Source: VRUE01 sp963817905 (lineage in GTDB: Bacteria > Actinomycetota > Thermoleophilia > Solirubrobacterales > 70-9). From it: a DNA stretch of 64,000 bases. Of this stretch, positions 15,116 to 23,286 are shown in pieces; the first letter of the stretch is position 1, and the number at the start of each line of letters is the position of its first letter. A model generated the notes under the pieces. The model was given only the letters and a program-made list of their open reading frames with translations, had not been told where the DNA came from and searched no databases. The DNA is taken from NCBI GenBank assembly GCA_963817905.1, contig CAWFPS010000002.1, positions 496,001 through 560,000 on the forward strand, written 5' to 3'. The translations under genes and the position numbers were made by a program.

Positions 15116-16300
15116 GTGATCTACAAGTGGCTCGGGCCGGCCGTCCTCGGCCTGATCGTCGTCCTCTGCGCCGGAATCTGGCTCGGCGGCCACCCGGCCA
15201 AGCTGCCCGAATTCTTCCGCGACCGCTTCGTCGACGACAGCGCCGGGCTCAACCTGGAAGCGACCGAACTGATCGAGGACAACTACTTCCGCTCGGTCGG
15301 CCCGACCGAGCTGACCAACGCCTCGCTGCAGGGGATGGTCCGCGAGATTCGCCGCCGCCACCACGACCGCTTCTCCGACTACTTCTCTCCCCAAGCCCTG
15401 GCCAGCTTCGACGAAGCGATCTCGGGGCGCTTCTCGGGAATCGGCCTGACCGTCTCGCAGGTAAAGCAGGGGCTGCGGGTCGACAGCGTCTTCCCGGACT
15501 CCCCCGCCAAGGAGGCGGGGATCGAACCCGGCGAACTGATCGTCTCGGTCGACGGCGACTCGATCGCCGGGGAGAGCAGCCAGGCCTCGACCGAGAAGAT
15601 CAAAGGCCCGGAAGGGAGCGAGGTGACGATCGGGGTCAAGCCAAAGGGCGGCGGCAAGGTGCGCGAGCTGGAAGTAACCCGGGCGCAGATCTCCCTGCCC
15701 GTGGTGACCAGCATGGTCAAGGAAGTCGACGGCCACACGCTCGGCTACGTGCGCCTGGTCTCCTTCAGCGAAGGCGCCCACGCGGCCCTGCGCGAAGGGG
15801 TCGAAAAGGTCGAGACGAAGGGTGCCGAAGGGATCGTGCTCGACCTGCGCGGCAACGGCGGCGGCCTGCTCCAGGAGGCGGTGCTGAGCGCCAGCGTCTT
15901 CCTGCCGGAGGACGAAGTCGTTGTCACCACCGACTCCCGCACCCAGGGCCACTCGGTCTACAAGACGGTCGGCGACGAGCTGCCGGGCGTCCCGCTCGTC
16001 GTCCTGATCGACCGCAACACCGCCTCGGCGGCGGAGATCCTCACCGCAGCGCTCGCCGACGACGCCGGCGCCAAGGTGGTCGGCACCCGCTCCTATGGCA
16101 AGGGCGTCTTCCAGCAGGAGATCGGCCTCTCCAACGGCGGCGCCCTGAAGCTGACGATCGGCGAGTACTTCACCCCCGAGGGAGTCAACCTCGCCAAGAG
16201 CCACGGCATCCACCCCGACGTCAAGGCCAGCGACAACCTGAGCACCCCACGCGACGAGGCGCTCGAAAGAGCCCTGACCGCCCTGGCCGCCGAAAAATGA
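15116..16300 (+). CDS. S41-family C-terminal processing peptidase, membrane-anchored
   Basis: 394 residues with a GTG start. An N-terminal transmembrane segment (about residues 6-24) is followed by a PDZ domain (about 95-180; GLRVDSVFPDSPAKEAGI and GELIVSVDGDSI). The peptidase domain then has LDLRGNGGGLL, the nucleophile serine in NTASAAEILTAAL and the catalytic lysine in RSYGKGVFQ. CtpA-type proteases cleave tails of envelope proteins. Gene order ftsE-ftsX-ctpA recurs in several bacterial groups, where the protease sits with FtsX and a wall hydrolase. Seven bases separate it from ftsX. Confidence 0.92.
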   Translation: MIYKWLGPAVLGLIVVLCAGIWLGGHPAKLPEFFRDRFVDDSAGLNLEATELIEDNYFRSVGPTELTNASLQGMVREIRRRHHDRFSDYFSPQALASFDEAISGRFSGIGLTVSQVKQGLRVDSVFPDSPAKEAGIEPGELIVSVDGDSIAGESSQASTEKIKGPEGSEVTIGVKPKGGGKVRELEVTRAQISLPVVTSMVKEVDGHTLGYVRLVSFSEGAHAALREGVEKVETKGAEGIVLDLRGNGGGLLQEAVLSASVFLPEDEVVVTTDSRTQGHSVYKTVGDELPGVPLVVLIDRNTASAAEILTAALADDAGAKVVGTRSYGKGVFQQEIGLSNGGALKLTIGEYFTPEGVNLAKSHGIHPDVKASDNLSTPRDEALERALTALAAEK

Positions 16301-16304
16301 GCTT

Positions 16305-16347
16305 CCGGTGCGCCTTTTGTGGTCTATGGCCACATAAAGCGCACCGG
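16305..16347 (+). other. Hairpin between the peptidase gene and rnr
   Basis: CCGGTGCGC (16305-16313) pairs with GCGCACCGG (16339-16347), with TGTGG and CCACA extending the stem around a short loop. It sits directly before the GGGAGGGG ribosome-binding site of rnr and has no U tract. It could be a partial terminator or an RNA-processing or translational control site for rnr. Confidence 0.55.
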
Positions 16348-16361
16348 GAGGGGTGTTTGCG

Positions 16362-17972
16362 GTGAGCAAGGAGGACTGGCGGTACTACCGGGAGCGGCAG
16401 AGGGGGCGCAGCCGGGCACGCAGGGAGGCTGAGCCGAAGACCGCTCGCGAGGCGGTCGACTTCTTGCTCGAGGAGCGTTTGGAGGGGCGAGGCTTTGCCG
16501 CGGCGCTGGAGGTCGAAGCGGGTCGGGCGGCCGACGCGGCCGAGCAGAGCGACGTTCGCCGCCGTGACCTCACCGACCTTCCCACCTTCACGATCGATCC
16601 CGCCAGCGCGCGTGACTTCGACGACGCGATCTCGGCCCGGCGCGAGCCGGACGGCACCCGGATCTGGATCCACATCGCCGACGTCGCTGCCCACGTCAAG
16701 CCGGGCACGCCACTCGACCTTGAGGCGCGCCGGCGTGGCAACAGCACCTACGTGCCGGGAGCGGTCGAGCCGATGCTGCCGCGAGCGTTGAGCGAGGAGG
16801 CCTGCAGCCTGGCGCCGGGCGTCGAGCGGCTGGCGGTGACGGCGGAGTTCGAGTTGAGCCCCAGCGCCGCGCCGCGCTCGGCGAGCTTCTACCGCAGTCG
16901 CATTCGCTCCGACGCCCGCCTCGACTACGATCAGCTCGACCTCGTCTTCGCCGGGCGCGGCGATGTCCCAGGGGCCATCGCGGAGCCGCTGTCCCTCGCC
17001 CGGGAAGTTGCCGGCGGCCTTGGCGAGCACCGCGGCGCGACCAGCCTCGATGTCGAGTCCAGCGAGCCGGAGTTCCGCTTCGACGCGGGCGGGGACGCGG
17101 TTGGCGCCCGCTCGGTGGCGCAGACCGAGTCCCATCGTCTGATCGAGCGGCTGATGATCCTCGCCAACGAGCAGGTTGCGCAACTGCTCGAGCGCAAGCG
17201 GGTGCCGGCCGTCTACCGGGTCCACGCCCAGCCCGATCCCGCCCGAGTCGAGCGCCTGGTCGAGCAGCTGGGGGCGCTCGGCGTGCCGACCCCGCCCTTG
17301 GGCCAGGGCCTGGCTCCGGCCCAGGCCGGGCGGGTGGTGGCCGAGGCCAGCCGGCTCGTGATCGAGGAGGCGGCAAGGCGCGGGCACGGCCGCGAGGCGT
17401 ATACATCGCTCGTGCTCCGTTCCCTGATGCAGGCCTCATACAGCGACCGCAACAGCGGCCACGCCGGGCTGGGCAGCGAGGCCTACTGCCACTTCACCTC
17501 GCCGATCCGGCGCTACCCCGACCTGCTCGTGCACCGGGCGCTGCTGGCGACGCTGGGCGAGGGGGAGGGGGCGCCGCGCGCGGCGCAAGTGCGCGAGGTG
17601 GCCCGGCACTGCAGCGAGCGCGAGCGCGAGTCGGCGCGGATCGAGCGCGACGCTGACGACATCTGCGCCGCCTACCTGCTCCGGCGCGAGCTGGCGGACC
17701 GCGGGGCAGAGGCGGAGTTCGAGGGCGAGGTCTCCGGGGTGATCCGGGCCGGAGCGTTCGTCGCCTTCGGCGGTGAGCTCGGCGATACCTACGAGGGTTT
17801 CGTGCCGGCGCGGACGCTGGGGGAGGAGCGCTTCGAGCTGAACCAGACCGAGACGGCGCTCGCCGGTCGCGAGTCGAAGGCGACGCTGCGGCTGGGCGAT
17901 CCGATATCCGTCCGGGTGAGCGGGGTCGAGCCGGCGCGGGGCAGGGTCGACCTGGAGCGGGTCGATGGCTAA
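16362..17972 (+). CDS. rnr: RNase II/RNase R-family 3'-5' exoribonuclease
   Basis: 536 residues. Degrades structured RNA from the 3' end and takes part in trans-translation clearance. The RNB catalytic domain shows TIDPASARDFDDAIS (metal-binding aspartates), RRRGNSTYVPGAVEPMLP, and CHFTSPIRRYPDLLVHRALL. A C-terminal S1 domain follows (EGEVSGVIRAGAFVAF). It is shorter than E. coli RNase R because the N-terminal cold-shock domains are reduced to about 80 charged residues. GTG 16362 is preferred over GTG 16353 because GGGAGGGG lies 8 bases upstream. It overlaps smpB by 8 bp, a functional pairing with tmRNA quality control. Confidence 0.9.
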   Translation: MSKEDWRYYRERQRGRSRARREAEPKTAREAVDFLLEERLEGRGFAAALEVEAGRAADAAEQSDVRRRDLTDLPTFTIDPASARDFDDAISARREPDGTRIWIHIADVAAHVKPGTPLDLEARRRGNSTYVPGAVEPMLPRALSEEACSLAPGVERLAVTAEFELSPSAAPRSASFYRSRIRSDARLDYDQLDLVFAGRGDVPGAIAEPLSLAREVAGGLGEHRGATSLDVESSEPEFRFDAGGDAVGARSVAQTESHRLIERLMILANEQVAQLLERKRVPAVYRVHAQPDPARVERLVEQLGALGVPTPPLGQGLAPAQAGRVVAEASRLVIEEAARRGHGREAYTSLVLRSLMQASYSDRNSGHAGLGSEAYCHFTSPIRRYPDLLVHRALLATLGEGEGAPRAAQVREVARHCSERERESARIERDADDICAAYLLRRELADRGAEAEFEGEVSGVIRAGAFVAFGGELGDTYEGFVPARTLGEERFELNQTETALAGRESKATLRLGDPISVRVSGVEPARGRVDLERVDG

Positions 17973-18450
17973 AAAGCAGAAGAAGAAACGCGAGCCGGCT
18001 TCGGGCGACGTCGCCACCAACCGCCGCGCCCGGCACAAATTCGAACCGGTCGAAAAGATGGAGGCGGGCATCGTCCTGCTCGGCACGGAGGTGAAGGCGC
18101 TGCGTGGGGGGAAAGCGCAGATGACCGACTCCTACGCCGTGGTCGAGAAGGGCGAGGTCTGGCTGCGCAAGCTGCATATCCCTCCTTACGAGCCGGCCAG
18201 CCGCGAGAACCACGAACCGGAAAGGCCGCGCAAGCTGCTGCTGCACAAGGGCGAGATCGAAAGGCTGATCGGCAAGACGGCCGAGAAAGGCCTGACCCTG
18301 ATTCCGCTGCGGATCTACTTCAAGGGCTCGCGGGCAAAGGTCGAGCTGGCCCTGGCGCGGGGCAAGGAGGGCCGCGACCGGCGCCGCGATATCGCGGACC
18401 GCGACGTGCGCCGCGAAGTCGAGCGAGAATTCAAGAGCAGAATGAGGTAG
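17965..18450 (+). CDS. smpB: SsrA-binding protein SmpB
   Basis: 161 residues. Binds tmRNA and mimics the anticodon arm when tmRNA enters stalled ribosomes. Landmarks are NRRARHKFEPVEKMEAGIVLLGTEVKALR (split here as NRRARHKF and GIVLLGTEVKALR), the HIPPYEPASRENHEP segment and the basic C-terminal tail RDRRRDIADRDVRREV. The ATG lies inside the last codons of rnr. The tmRNA gene itself is 3.3 kb downstream, so the three parts of trans-translation and its nuclease are clustered. Confidence 0.96.
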   Translation: MAKKQKKKREPASGDVATNRRARHKFEPVEKMEAGIVLLGTEVKALRGGKAQMTDSYAVVEKGEVWLRKLHIPPYEPASRENHEPERPRKLLLHKGEIERLIGKTAEKGLTLIPLRIYFKGSRAKVELALARGKEGRDRRRDIADRDVRREVEREFKSRMR

Positions 18451-18461
18451 CTTCGAGACCG

Positions 18462-20252
18462 ATGCGTTCCAGGATTGCCCTGCTCTGGTCCACGGCGACC
18501 CTCGTCGCGCTTGCCCTGGCCGTTCCGGCCGCGGCCCAGGCCGATTCATTCCCGAGCGAAGCCGGCAACTTCGTCAGCGACAACATCCAGTACTTCGTCG
18601 CCGGCCTCGTCGCCGCGATTCTGGTGCTCCTGCTCATCGTCAGCATCACCCAGCGCCGCGCCAAGGAAAAGGGTGCGAAGAAGGGTGAGCAGAAGTCGAC
18701 CGCGCCACCGCCCCCTCCTCCGGGCCCCGTCGGCGCGGCGACGCCACCGCCCGTGGCCCAAGCCCAAACCGCGGAACTGCCCAGCACGCCGCCACCTCCC
18801 GGAGCGCCTCCCACCGCTGTCCCCGCGGCGGCAACAGCAGCCGCCGCCGGTCCTGCGCTGAGCGGGAAGGACAAGCGCAAGCAGGCCCGCGAGGAACAGC
18901 GGGCGGCGCGCACCGAGCACCGCAAGCGCCGCCAGGAAGAGGCGAAAAAACGCAAGGAAGAGCGAGCGGCGAAGCGGGCCGAGCGCCGCGGTAAGCCCAC
19001 TGGCGGCGGTCGCGCCGACAGCCGCCGGGCGCGCAAGGAAGCGGCGAAGGCCGCACGGCAGCTGGCGGAGGCTCAGGTGGCCCACGAGCGCGAACAGCTG
19101 CAGCAAGGTGTCACTGCCGCACCGTTGTCGGCAGTGCCGCCTCCGCAGCCCCCCGCTCCTGCGGCTGCGGTTCCCCAGCCGCCGCCTGTCTCACCGGCGC
19201 CGTCAGAGCCCTTGACACCCCCGCCCCCGCCGATTGCACCGGCCCCGGTTGTACCGGGCGCGCCACCCGGTTACGACGACCCCGCGGCGGCTGAGCAGCG
19301 AGTGCAGGACAAGGTGGCGGCGATCCAGCAGGAGGAGGCGCGGATCCGGGCCGAGGCCGACCGCCGGATACAGGAGGCCGAGCGACTGCAGCGCGAGGCG
19401 GAGGAGCGTGCCGCGCTGGCGCTGAGCGGGCAGGTCACCCAGAGCATGCCGCAGGCCACGCCGGCCGCGGGCGCCGCCGGACTACAGACCGCCGAGCAGA
19501 GCCTCCAGCAGGAGCGCGCGGTCCAAGAGCAGGCGATGGCCGAGGCGCAGGAGCGCCTGAGGCAGATCGAGGAGCGCACCAAGGAGGCCGAGCGTCGGGC
19601 GGCAGAGGCGGAGCGGCTGGCGAAGCTGAAGTCCGAGGAGGACGAGCGCGACCGGCGGCTGCGGGAGATTCGCGACAGTGTCGCCCAGGCCGAGGAGCGC
19701 GCTCGCGAAGCGGAGCGCCGCGCGGCGGAAGCCGAGCAGGCGGTGATGCAGTCGGTTCAGGGTGGAGGGGGAGTGCCGCCGGCGTCACAGCCCGCCACGC
19801 CGCCGATTTCCACAGCCCCGCCGGCACCGCCGCCTGCCCCCCCGGCTCCCGAGCCAGGACCGCCCCCGCCGCCTATTCCTGCGCCCGAACCTATTCCCCC
19901 TGCGCCGCAACCGACTCCGCCCCCACCGCCGCCCCCACCGGGCCCGATGCCGCCGGAGCCGACACCTCCGCCCGCCCCGGCACCGCCGCCTCCGACTCCG
20001 ATGCCGTCAAGCCCACCGCCAGCGCCCCAGCCGCCCGCGCCCCCGCCCGCGGCCACCGGGAGCGGCACGATCGATCTCAACTCGATCAGCTTCGAGCAGC
20101 TTCGCGCCGAGAATCTCTCGGTCACCCAGGCAACCCGCCTGCTCGCCCACCGCGAGCGGCTCGGTCGCTTCGCCTCGGTAGACGATCTAGACGAAGTGCC
20201 CGGGTTTCCGCAGGACGTCTTGGAAGACCTGAAGAGGCGTTCGACGGTCTAA
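18462..20252 (+). CDS. Membrane-anchored Pro-rich coiled-coil protein with C-terminal helix-hairpin-helix domain
   Basis: 596 residues. A signal-peptide-like N-terminus (residues 1-27) is followed by a transmembrane helix (about 44-65), so the protein may span the membrane once with the bulk in the cytoplasm. Then come Pro-rich spacers (75-125, 225-270, 435-530), a basic/acidic helix-rich block (130-205, with AKKRKEERAAKRAER) and a long coiled coil (275-425). The last 60 residues (IDLNSISFEQLRAENLSVTQ and FASVDDLDEVPGFPQDVLEDL) form a ComEA-type helix-hairpin-helix DNA-binding domain. I know no named family with this order. It could tether DNA to the membrane; DNA binding is inferred from the last domain. 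It is 11 bp after smpB. Confidence 0.8.
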   Translation: MRSRIALLWSTATLVALALAVPAAAQADSFPSEAGNFVSDNIQYFVAGLVAAILVLLLIVSITQRRAKEKGAKKGEQKSTAPPPPPPGPVGAATPPPVAQAQTAELPSTPPPPGAPPTAVPAAATAAAAGPALSGKDKRKQAREEQRAARTEHRKRRQEEAKKRKEERAAKRAERRGKPTGGGRADSRRARKEAAKAARQLAEAQVAHEREQLQQGVTAAPLSAVPPPQPPAPAAAVPQPPPVSPAPSEPLTPPPPPIAPAPVVPGAPPGYDDPAAAEQRVQDKVAAIQQEEARIRAEADRRIQEAERLQREAEERAALALSGQVTQSMPQATPAAGAAGLQTAEQSLQQERAVQEQAMAEAQERLRQIEERTKEAERRAAEAERLAKLKSEEDERDRRLREIRDSVAQAEERAREAERRAAEAEQAVMQSVQGGGGVPPASQPATPPISTAPPAPPPAPPAPEPGPPPPPIPAPEPIPPAPQPTPPPPPPPPGPMPPEPTPPPAPAPPPPTPMPSSPPPAPQPPAPPPAATGSGTIDLNSISFEQLRAENLSVTQATRLLAHRERLGRFASVDDLDEVPGFPQDVLEDLKRRSTV

Positions 20253-20298
20253 AGAGCGGCCTCGGCAGGGGTTCCGCTTAGCTGGCCGGTGTACGCAG

Positions 20299-21669
20299 CT
20301 ACAGGCCGTAGGCCTCGAGCAGCTTTAGCCAGATCTCGCTGCGGCTTGGGTAGGCGGCTACTGCGTGGCGGAGCTTTGGGAGGGGGACCTCGCCGACTAT
20401 GGCTACGGTGGCGGCGTGGAGGAAGTCTGCTGTCTCGAAGCCTGTGAAGGTGGCGCCGACTATGACCTGGCGCTGTTCGTCGACGACGATGCGGGAGGTG
20501 CCGCCCGTGCCCTTGCCCTGGAAGCTGGCGCCGGCGGTGCCGTCGGTGGGGATGTCGACCGCCTTGGCGTCGATGCCGGCTTCGCGGGCTTGATCCAGCG
20601 TCTTGCCGACAGCGGCCACCTGGGGATCGGTGAAGGTGACCCGGGGTGGGCCGATCGCTTCGGAGGCGAGCTCCACCTCGCGTCCCAGCGCGTTCTCGGC
20701 CGCGACCCAGGCCTGGTACTTGCCCATATGGGTGAAGAGGGCGCGACCGTTGACGTCGCCTACCGCGTAGAGCCAGTCGCGCCCGCCGACCCGCAGGCGC
20801 TCGTCCGTCGCGAGGAAGCCGTGCTCACCTGCCTCGACACCGGCGCTCTCGAGGCCGATTTCCTCGGTGCGCGGCTTGCGGCCGACAGCGACGAGGACCT
20901 CGGCACCGGCCACGGTGCTGCCGTCGTCGAGCGTGACGGTGACGACGTCGCCGTCACGGCAGACCCGGGTCGCCTCGATTCCGGTCCGCACCTCGACGCC
21001 GTGCTTCTCCCGGAGGGCCGCGGTCACTTCATCGCCGGCGAAGGGCTCCTCGCGCGCGAGGAGCCGCGGGCCGCCCTCGATCAGGGTCACCCGGCAGCCG
21101 AGCGAGGACCAGGCCTGCGATAGCTCGCAGCCGACCGGGCCGCCGCCGAGCACGACCATGCTCTCCGGCACGTGCTTCGAGGTCGTGCCCTCGCGGTTGT
21201 TCCAGGGGCGAGCCGAGTCGAGGTCCTCGATTGGCGGCATCGCCGCCGCGCTGCCGGTTGAGACGACGACGACCCGACGGGCGAGGAGCGTCTGGTCGCC
21301 GACCCGCACCCGACGCTCGCCATCGAGCGCGCCGCTGCCGCGGAAGAGCTCGATGCCGCGGTCCTTCAGCCAGGGCAGCTGCACCGAGTCGTCGAGATCG
21401 TGGATCACCTCGTCACGGCGGTCGAGGACCGCCTGTGGGTCGAGGCGGTTCTCGACGGCGATCCCGGGCACCCGCTCGGCCTCGGCGCGGAGGTCGGCGG
21501 GGCGGAGCAGCGCCTTTGAGGGCATACAGGCGTAGTAGGAGCATTCGCCGCCGACCAGGTGCTGCTCGACGATCGCCACCGAGAGCCCGCCATCGGCGAG
21601 CCGCCCGGCGCAGACCTCGCCCGGCGCCCCGGCGCCGAGCACGATCGCGTCGAACTCGCGGTCAGCCAC
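20299..21669 (-). CDS. Pyridine nucleotide-disulfide oxidoreductase, class I-like
   Basis: 456 residues. An FAD/NAD(P)-dependent flavoprotein of the dihydrolipoamide dehydrogenase/mercuric reductase group. The FAD motif is IVLGAGAPGEVCAGRLA, the redox pair is GGECSYYACMPSK, the NAD(P) motif is VVLGGGPVGCELSQAW, and the second FAD motif is WLYAVGDVNG. The C-terminal catalytic His-Glu pair of the family (HPTLSE-like) is replaced by AYPSRSE, so the base histidine is a tyrosine; this variant is likely not a true dihydrolipoamide dehydrogenase. GTG 21669 is chosen because conserved sequence begins there; GTG 21696 is an alternative. The substrate is unknown. It diverges from the tmRNA gene. Confidence 0.85.
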   Translation of the reverse strand: MADREFDAIVLGAGAPGEVCAGRLADGGLSVAIVEQHLVGGECSYYACMPSKALLRPADLRAEAERVPGIAVENRLDPQAVLDRRDEVIHDLDDSVQLPWLKDRGIELFRGSGALDGERRVRVGDQTLLARRVVVVSTGSAAAMPPIEDLDSARPWNNREGTTSKHVPESMVVLGGGPVGCELSQAWSSLGCRVTLIEGGPRLLAREEPFAGDEVTAALREKHGVEVRTGIEATRVCRDGDVVTVTLDDGSTVAGAEVLVAVGRKPRTEEIGLESAGVEAGEHGFLATDERLRVGGRDWLYAVGDVNGRALFTHMGKYQAWVAAENALGREVELASEAIGPPRVTFTDPQVAAVGKTLDQAREAGIDAKAVDIPTDGTAGASFQGKGTGGTSRIVVDEQRQVIVGATFTGFETADFLHAATVAIVGEVPLPKLRHAVAAYPSRSEIWLKLLEAYGL

Positions 21670-21703
21670 GCCCGACACCGTACAATCGATCGGCACATAG
21701 CAC

Positions 21704-22062
21704 GGGGGCGACAGGCTTCGACGTGGTCGGTCCGTGCGAACGGTTGCAGGTCGAGGTTGCCGGAGGCCTCGTTAAACCCCGGCAAAAACCAATACGTGCG
21801 GACCATGAGTTCGCCCTCGCTGCCTAGCTAGAACCTAGGCGATGAGAGTCGGTCCTCCCTCGCCCGTAGGGAGGGGAGCCGGCTTCAGAACACGGGCTCA
21901 CCCAGGCGGATCGCCCCGTCTTCCAGGGGAAATTTCAGAGGGCTTTATCTCCCGCAGTGCCCGCCGGCGCGGACCCCGGGAGACGAGAATCAAGCGTCGG
22001 CTATACCTGTAGACACCTTCGCGCTACGACCTCGGACGCCGGTTCAATTCCGGCCGCCTCCA
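21704..22062 (+). ncRNA. ssrA: tmRNA (transfer-messenger RNA)
   Basis: The 5' end GGGGGCGACAGGCTTCGAC and the 3' end GGTTCAATTCCGGCCGCCTCC followed by A form the tRNA-like acceptor and T arm (GGGGGCG pairs with CGCCTCC). CCA is not encoded. Pseudoknot 1 is visible as TTGCCGG with CCGGCAA just before the reading frame. The tag frame ends at TAG 21825; a GCG resume codon at 21798 gives the tag ADHEFALAA, whose ALAA end is the standard ClpXP degron. The resume codon is inferred from frame and distance. A perfect 23-bp hairpin terminator follows. smpB and rnr are close by. Confidence 0.95.
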
Positions 22063-22067
22063 TCAAT

Positions 22068-22120
22068 CCGCCGACGGGCCGATACGTCAAGGCAGACTTG
22101 ACGTATCGGCCCGTCGGCGG
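22068..22120. terminator. Bidirectional hairpin terminator
   Basis: The perfect 23-bp arms 22068-22090 and 22098-22120 surround a 7-nt loop. It lies between the tmRNA 3' end and the stop codon of the convergent peroxiredoxin gene, and can terminate both. No U tract is present, as is common in this genome. Confidence 0.85.
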
Positions 22121-22720
22121 CTAGCTTCGCAGCCAGGTGAGGACCTCGGCGGCGTTGCGGTCGGGCGGGAATACGGGATAGAAGGTCTTGACGATCGTGC
22201 CCGCCTCGGCGATCAGGGTGAGGCGCTTGTAGAGGGTCATGCCGTCGGCCTCGAAGGTGGGGAGGCCGAGGGCGTCACGGAGGGTCAGGTCGGGGTCGCT
22301 GAGCAGGTGGAAGGGGATGTGCTCGCGCTCGGCGAACTCGCGCTGTTCGTCGGGCGTCTGAGCGCCGATGCCGATGACGGCAGCACCGAGGGCGGAGAAT
22401 TCGGCCAGCGCGTCGCGGTAGGCACAGCTCTGCGGGGTGCAGCCGCGGGCGCCGGGGATGTCGTCCCAGCCGACGGGGGAGGGCTGGCCCGGCCTGCCGG
22501 TGCGGGGGTAGACGTAGGCGACGAGGTGTCGTATTTCTCTCGGCATGCTGGCGAGAGGTGCGACTGCATCGCCGGGGGCGACGCTCGCGAGGTTGACGGT
22601 CTCACCCGCCGTCGAAGGCAGTGGGATCGCCGGTAGGTCGATGCCTACCAGGTGGTCGGCGGCGCCGTCGTCCTCGGGGACGGGCAGGTCGGGCGGGAGC
22701 TCGGTGAAGTCGCTGCTCAC
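22121..22720 (-). CDS. Peroxiredoxin (AhpC/TSA-like)
   Basis: 199 residues. Thioredoxin-fold peroxidase that reduces peroxides through cysteines. The active-site region reads YVYPRTGRPG and then IPGARGCTPQSCAYRD, with two cysteines four residues apart (GCTPQSC), a spacing seen in atypical or one-sided Prx groups. The region GAAVIGIGAQTPDEQREFAE and FHLLSDPDLTLRDALGLP match the fold. The N-terminal 30 residues are acidic and not conserved. It converges on the tmRNA terminator. Its reducing partner is not identifiable here. Confidence 0.85.
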   Translation of the reverse strand: MSSDFTELPPDLPVPEDDGAADHLVGIDLPAIPLPSTAGETVNLASVAPGDAVAPLASMPREIRHLVAYVYPRTGRPGQPSPVGWDDIPGARGCTPQSCAYRDALAEFSALGAAVIGIGAQTPDEQREFAEREHIPFHLLSDPDLTLRDALGLPTFEADGMTLYKRLTLIAEAGTIVKTFYPVFPPDRNAAEVLTWLRS

Positions 22721-22743
22721 GGGCGCATCGTATGGTGGCTCGG

Positions 22744-23286
22744 ATGAGTCGTTATGTCGCCTTCCTGCGCGGGATGAACCTGGGCGGGCGCCGGATCAAG
22801 AACGAGGAGCTGAGGCGCGAGTTCGAGGCGCTCGGGTTCGAGGAGGTCGCCTGCTTCCGCGCCAGTGGCAACGTGACCTTCGTTGTCGATGGGGGTGACG
22901 AGGCGACGCTTGCGGGGCGCATCGAAGTGGGTCTCGGCGAGGCGCTCGGGTACGAGGTGCCCGTGTTCCTGCGCAGCGCCGCCGAGTTGAAGAAAATCGC
23001 TTCGCGGGAGCCCTTCGACGCGGCTGCGCTCAGCGGGTCGAAAGGCAAGCTCCAGGTCGCGTTCCTCGATGCCAAGCCGAAGGCTGCCGCCCGCAAGCAG
23101 GCGCTCGCCTTCTCAACCGACCGGGATCGCCTGGCGATCGAGGGACGCGAGCTCTACTGGCTCCCCAGCGGCGGCATCTCGAAAGCGGATCTGGACCTGA
23201 AGACCCTGGAGGCAACCCTTGGCCCGTGGACGATGCGCACGGAGGGCACGGTCGGCCAGATCGTTGCCAAGTATCCAGGTGGCTAG
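22744..23286 (+). CDS. DUF1697-family protein
   Basis: 180 residues. The N-terminus MSRYVAFLRGMNLGGRRIKN and the ASGNVTF segment are diagnostic of DUF1697, a widespread family of unknown function. The C-terminal part ends WTMRTEGTVGQIVAKYPG. ATG 22744 is preferred to the upstream in-frame GTG because the family motif starts there. The end overlaps the MBL-fold gene by 4 bp on the opposite strand. No function can be given. Confidence 0.88.
   Translation: MSRYVAFLRGMNLGGRRIKNEELRREFEALGFEEVACFRASGNVTFVVDGGDEATLAGRIEVGLGEALGYEVPVFLRSAAELKKIASREPFDAAALSGSKGKLQVAFLDAKPKAAARKQALAFSTDRDRLAIEGRELYWLPSGGISKADLDLKTLEATLGPWTMRTEGTVGQIVAKYPGG

Noticed and set aside
21231..21827. 198-codon frame that ends with FALAA
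   Set aside because: Only the last nine codons are meaningful, as the tmRNA tag; the rest is antisense to the flavoprotein gene and tRNA-like sequence.
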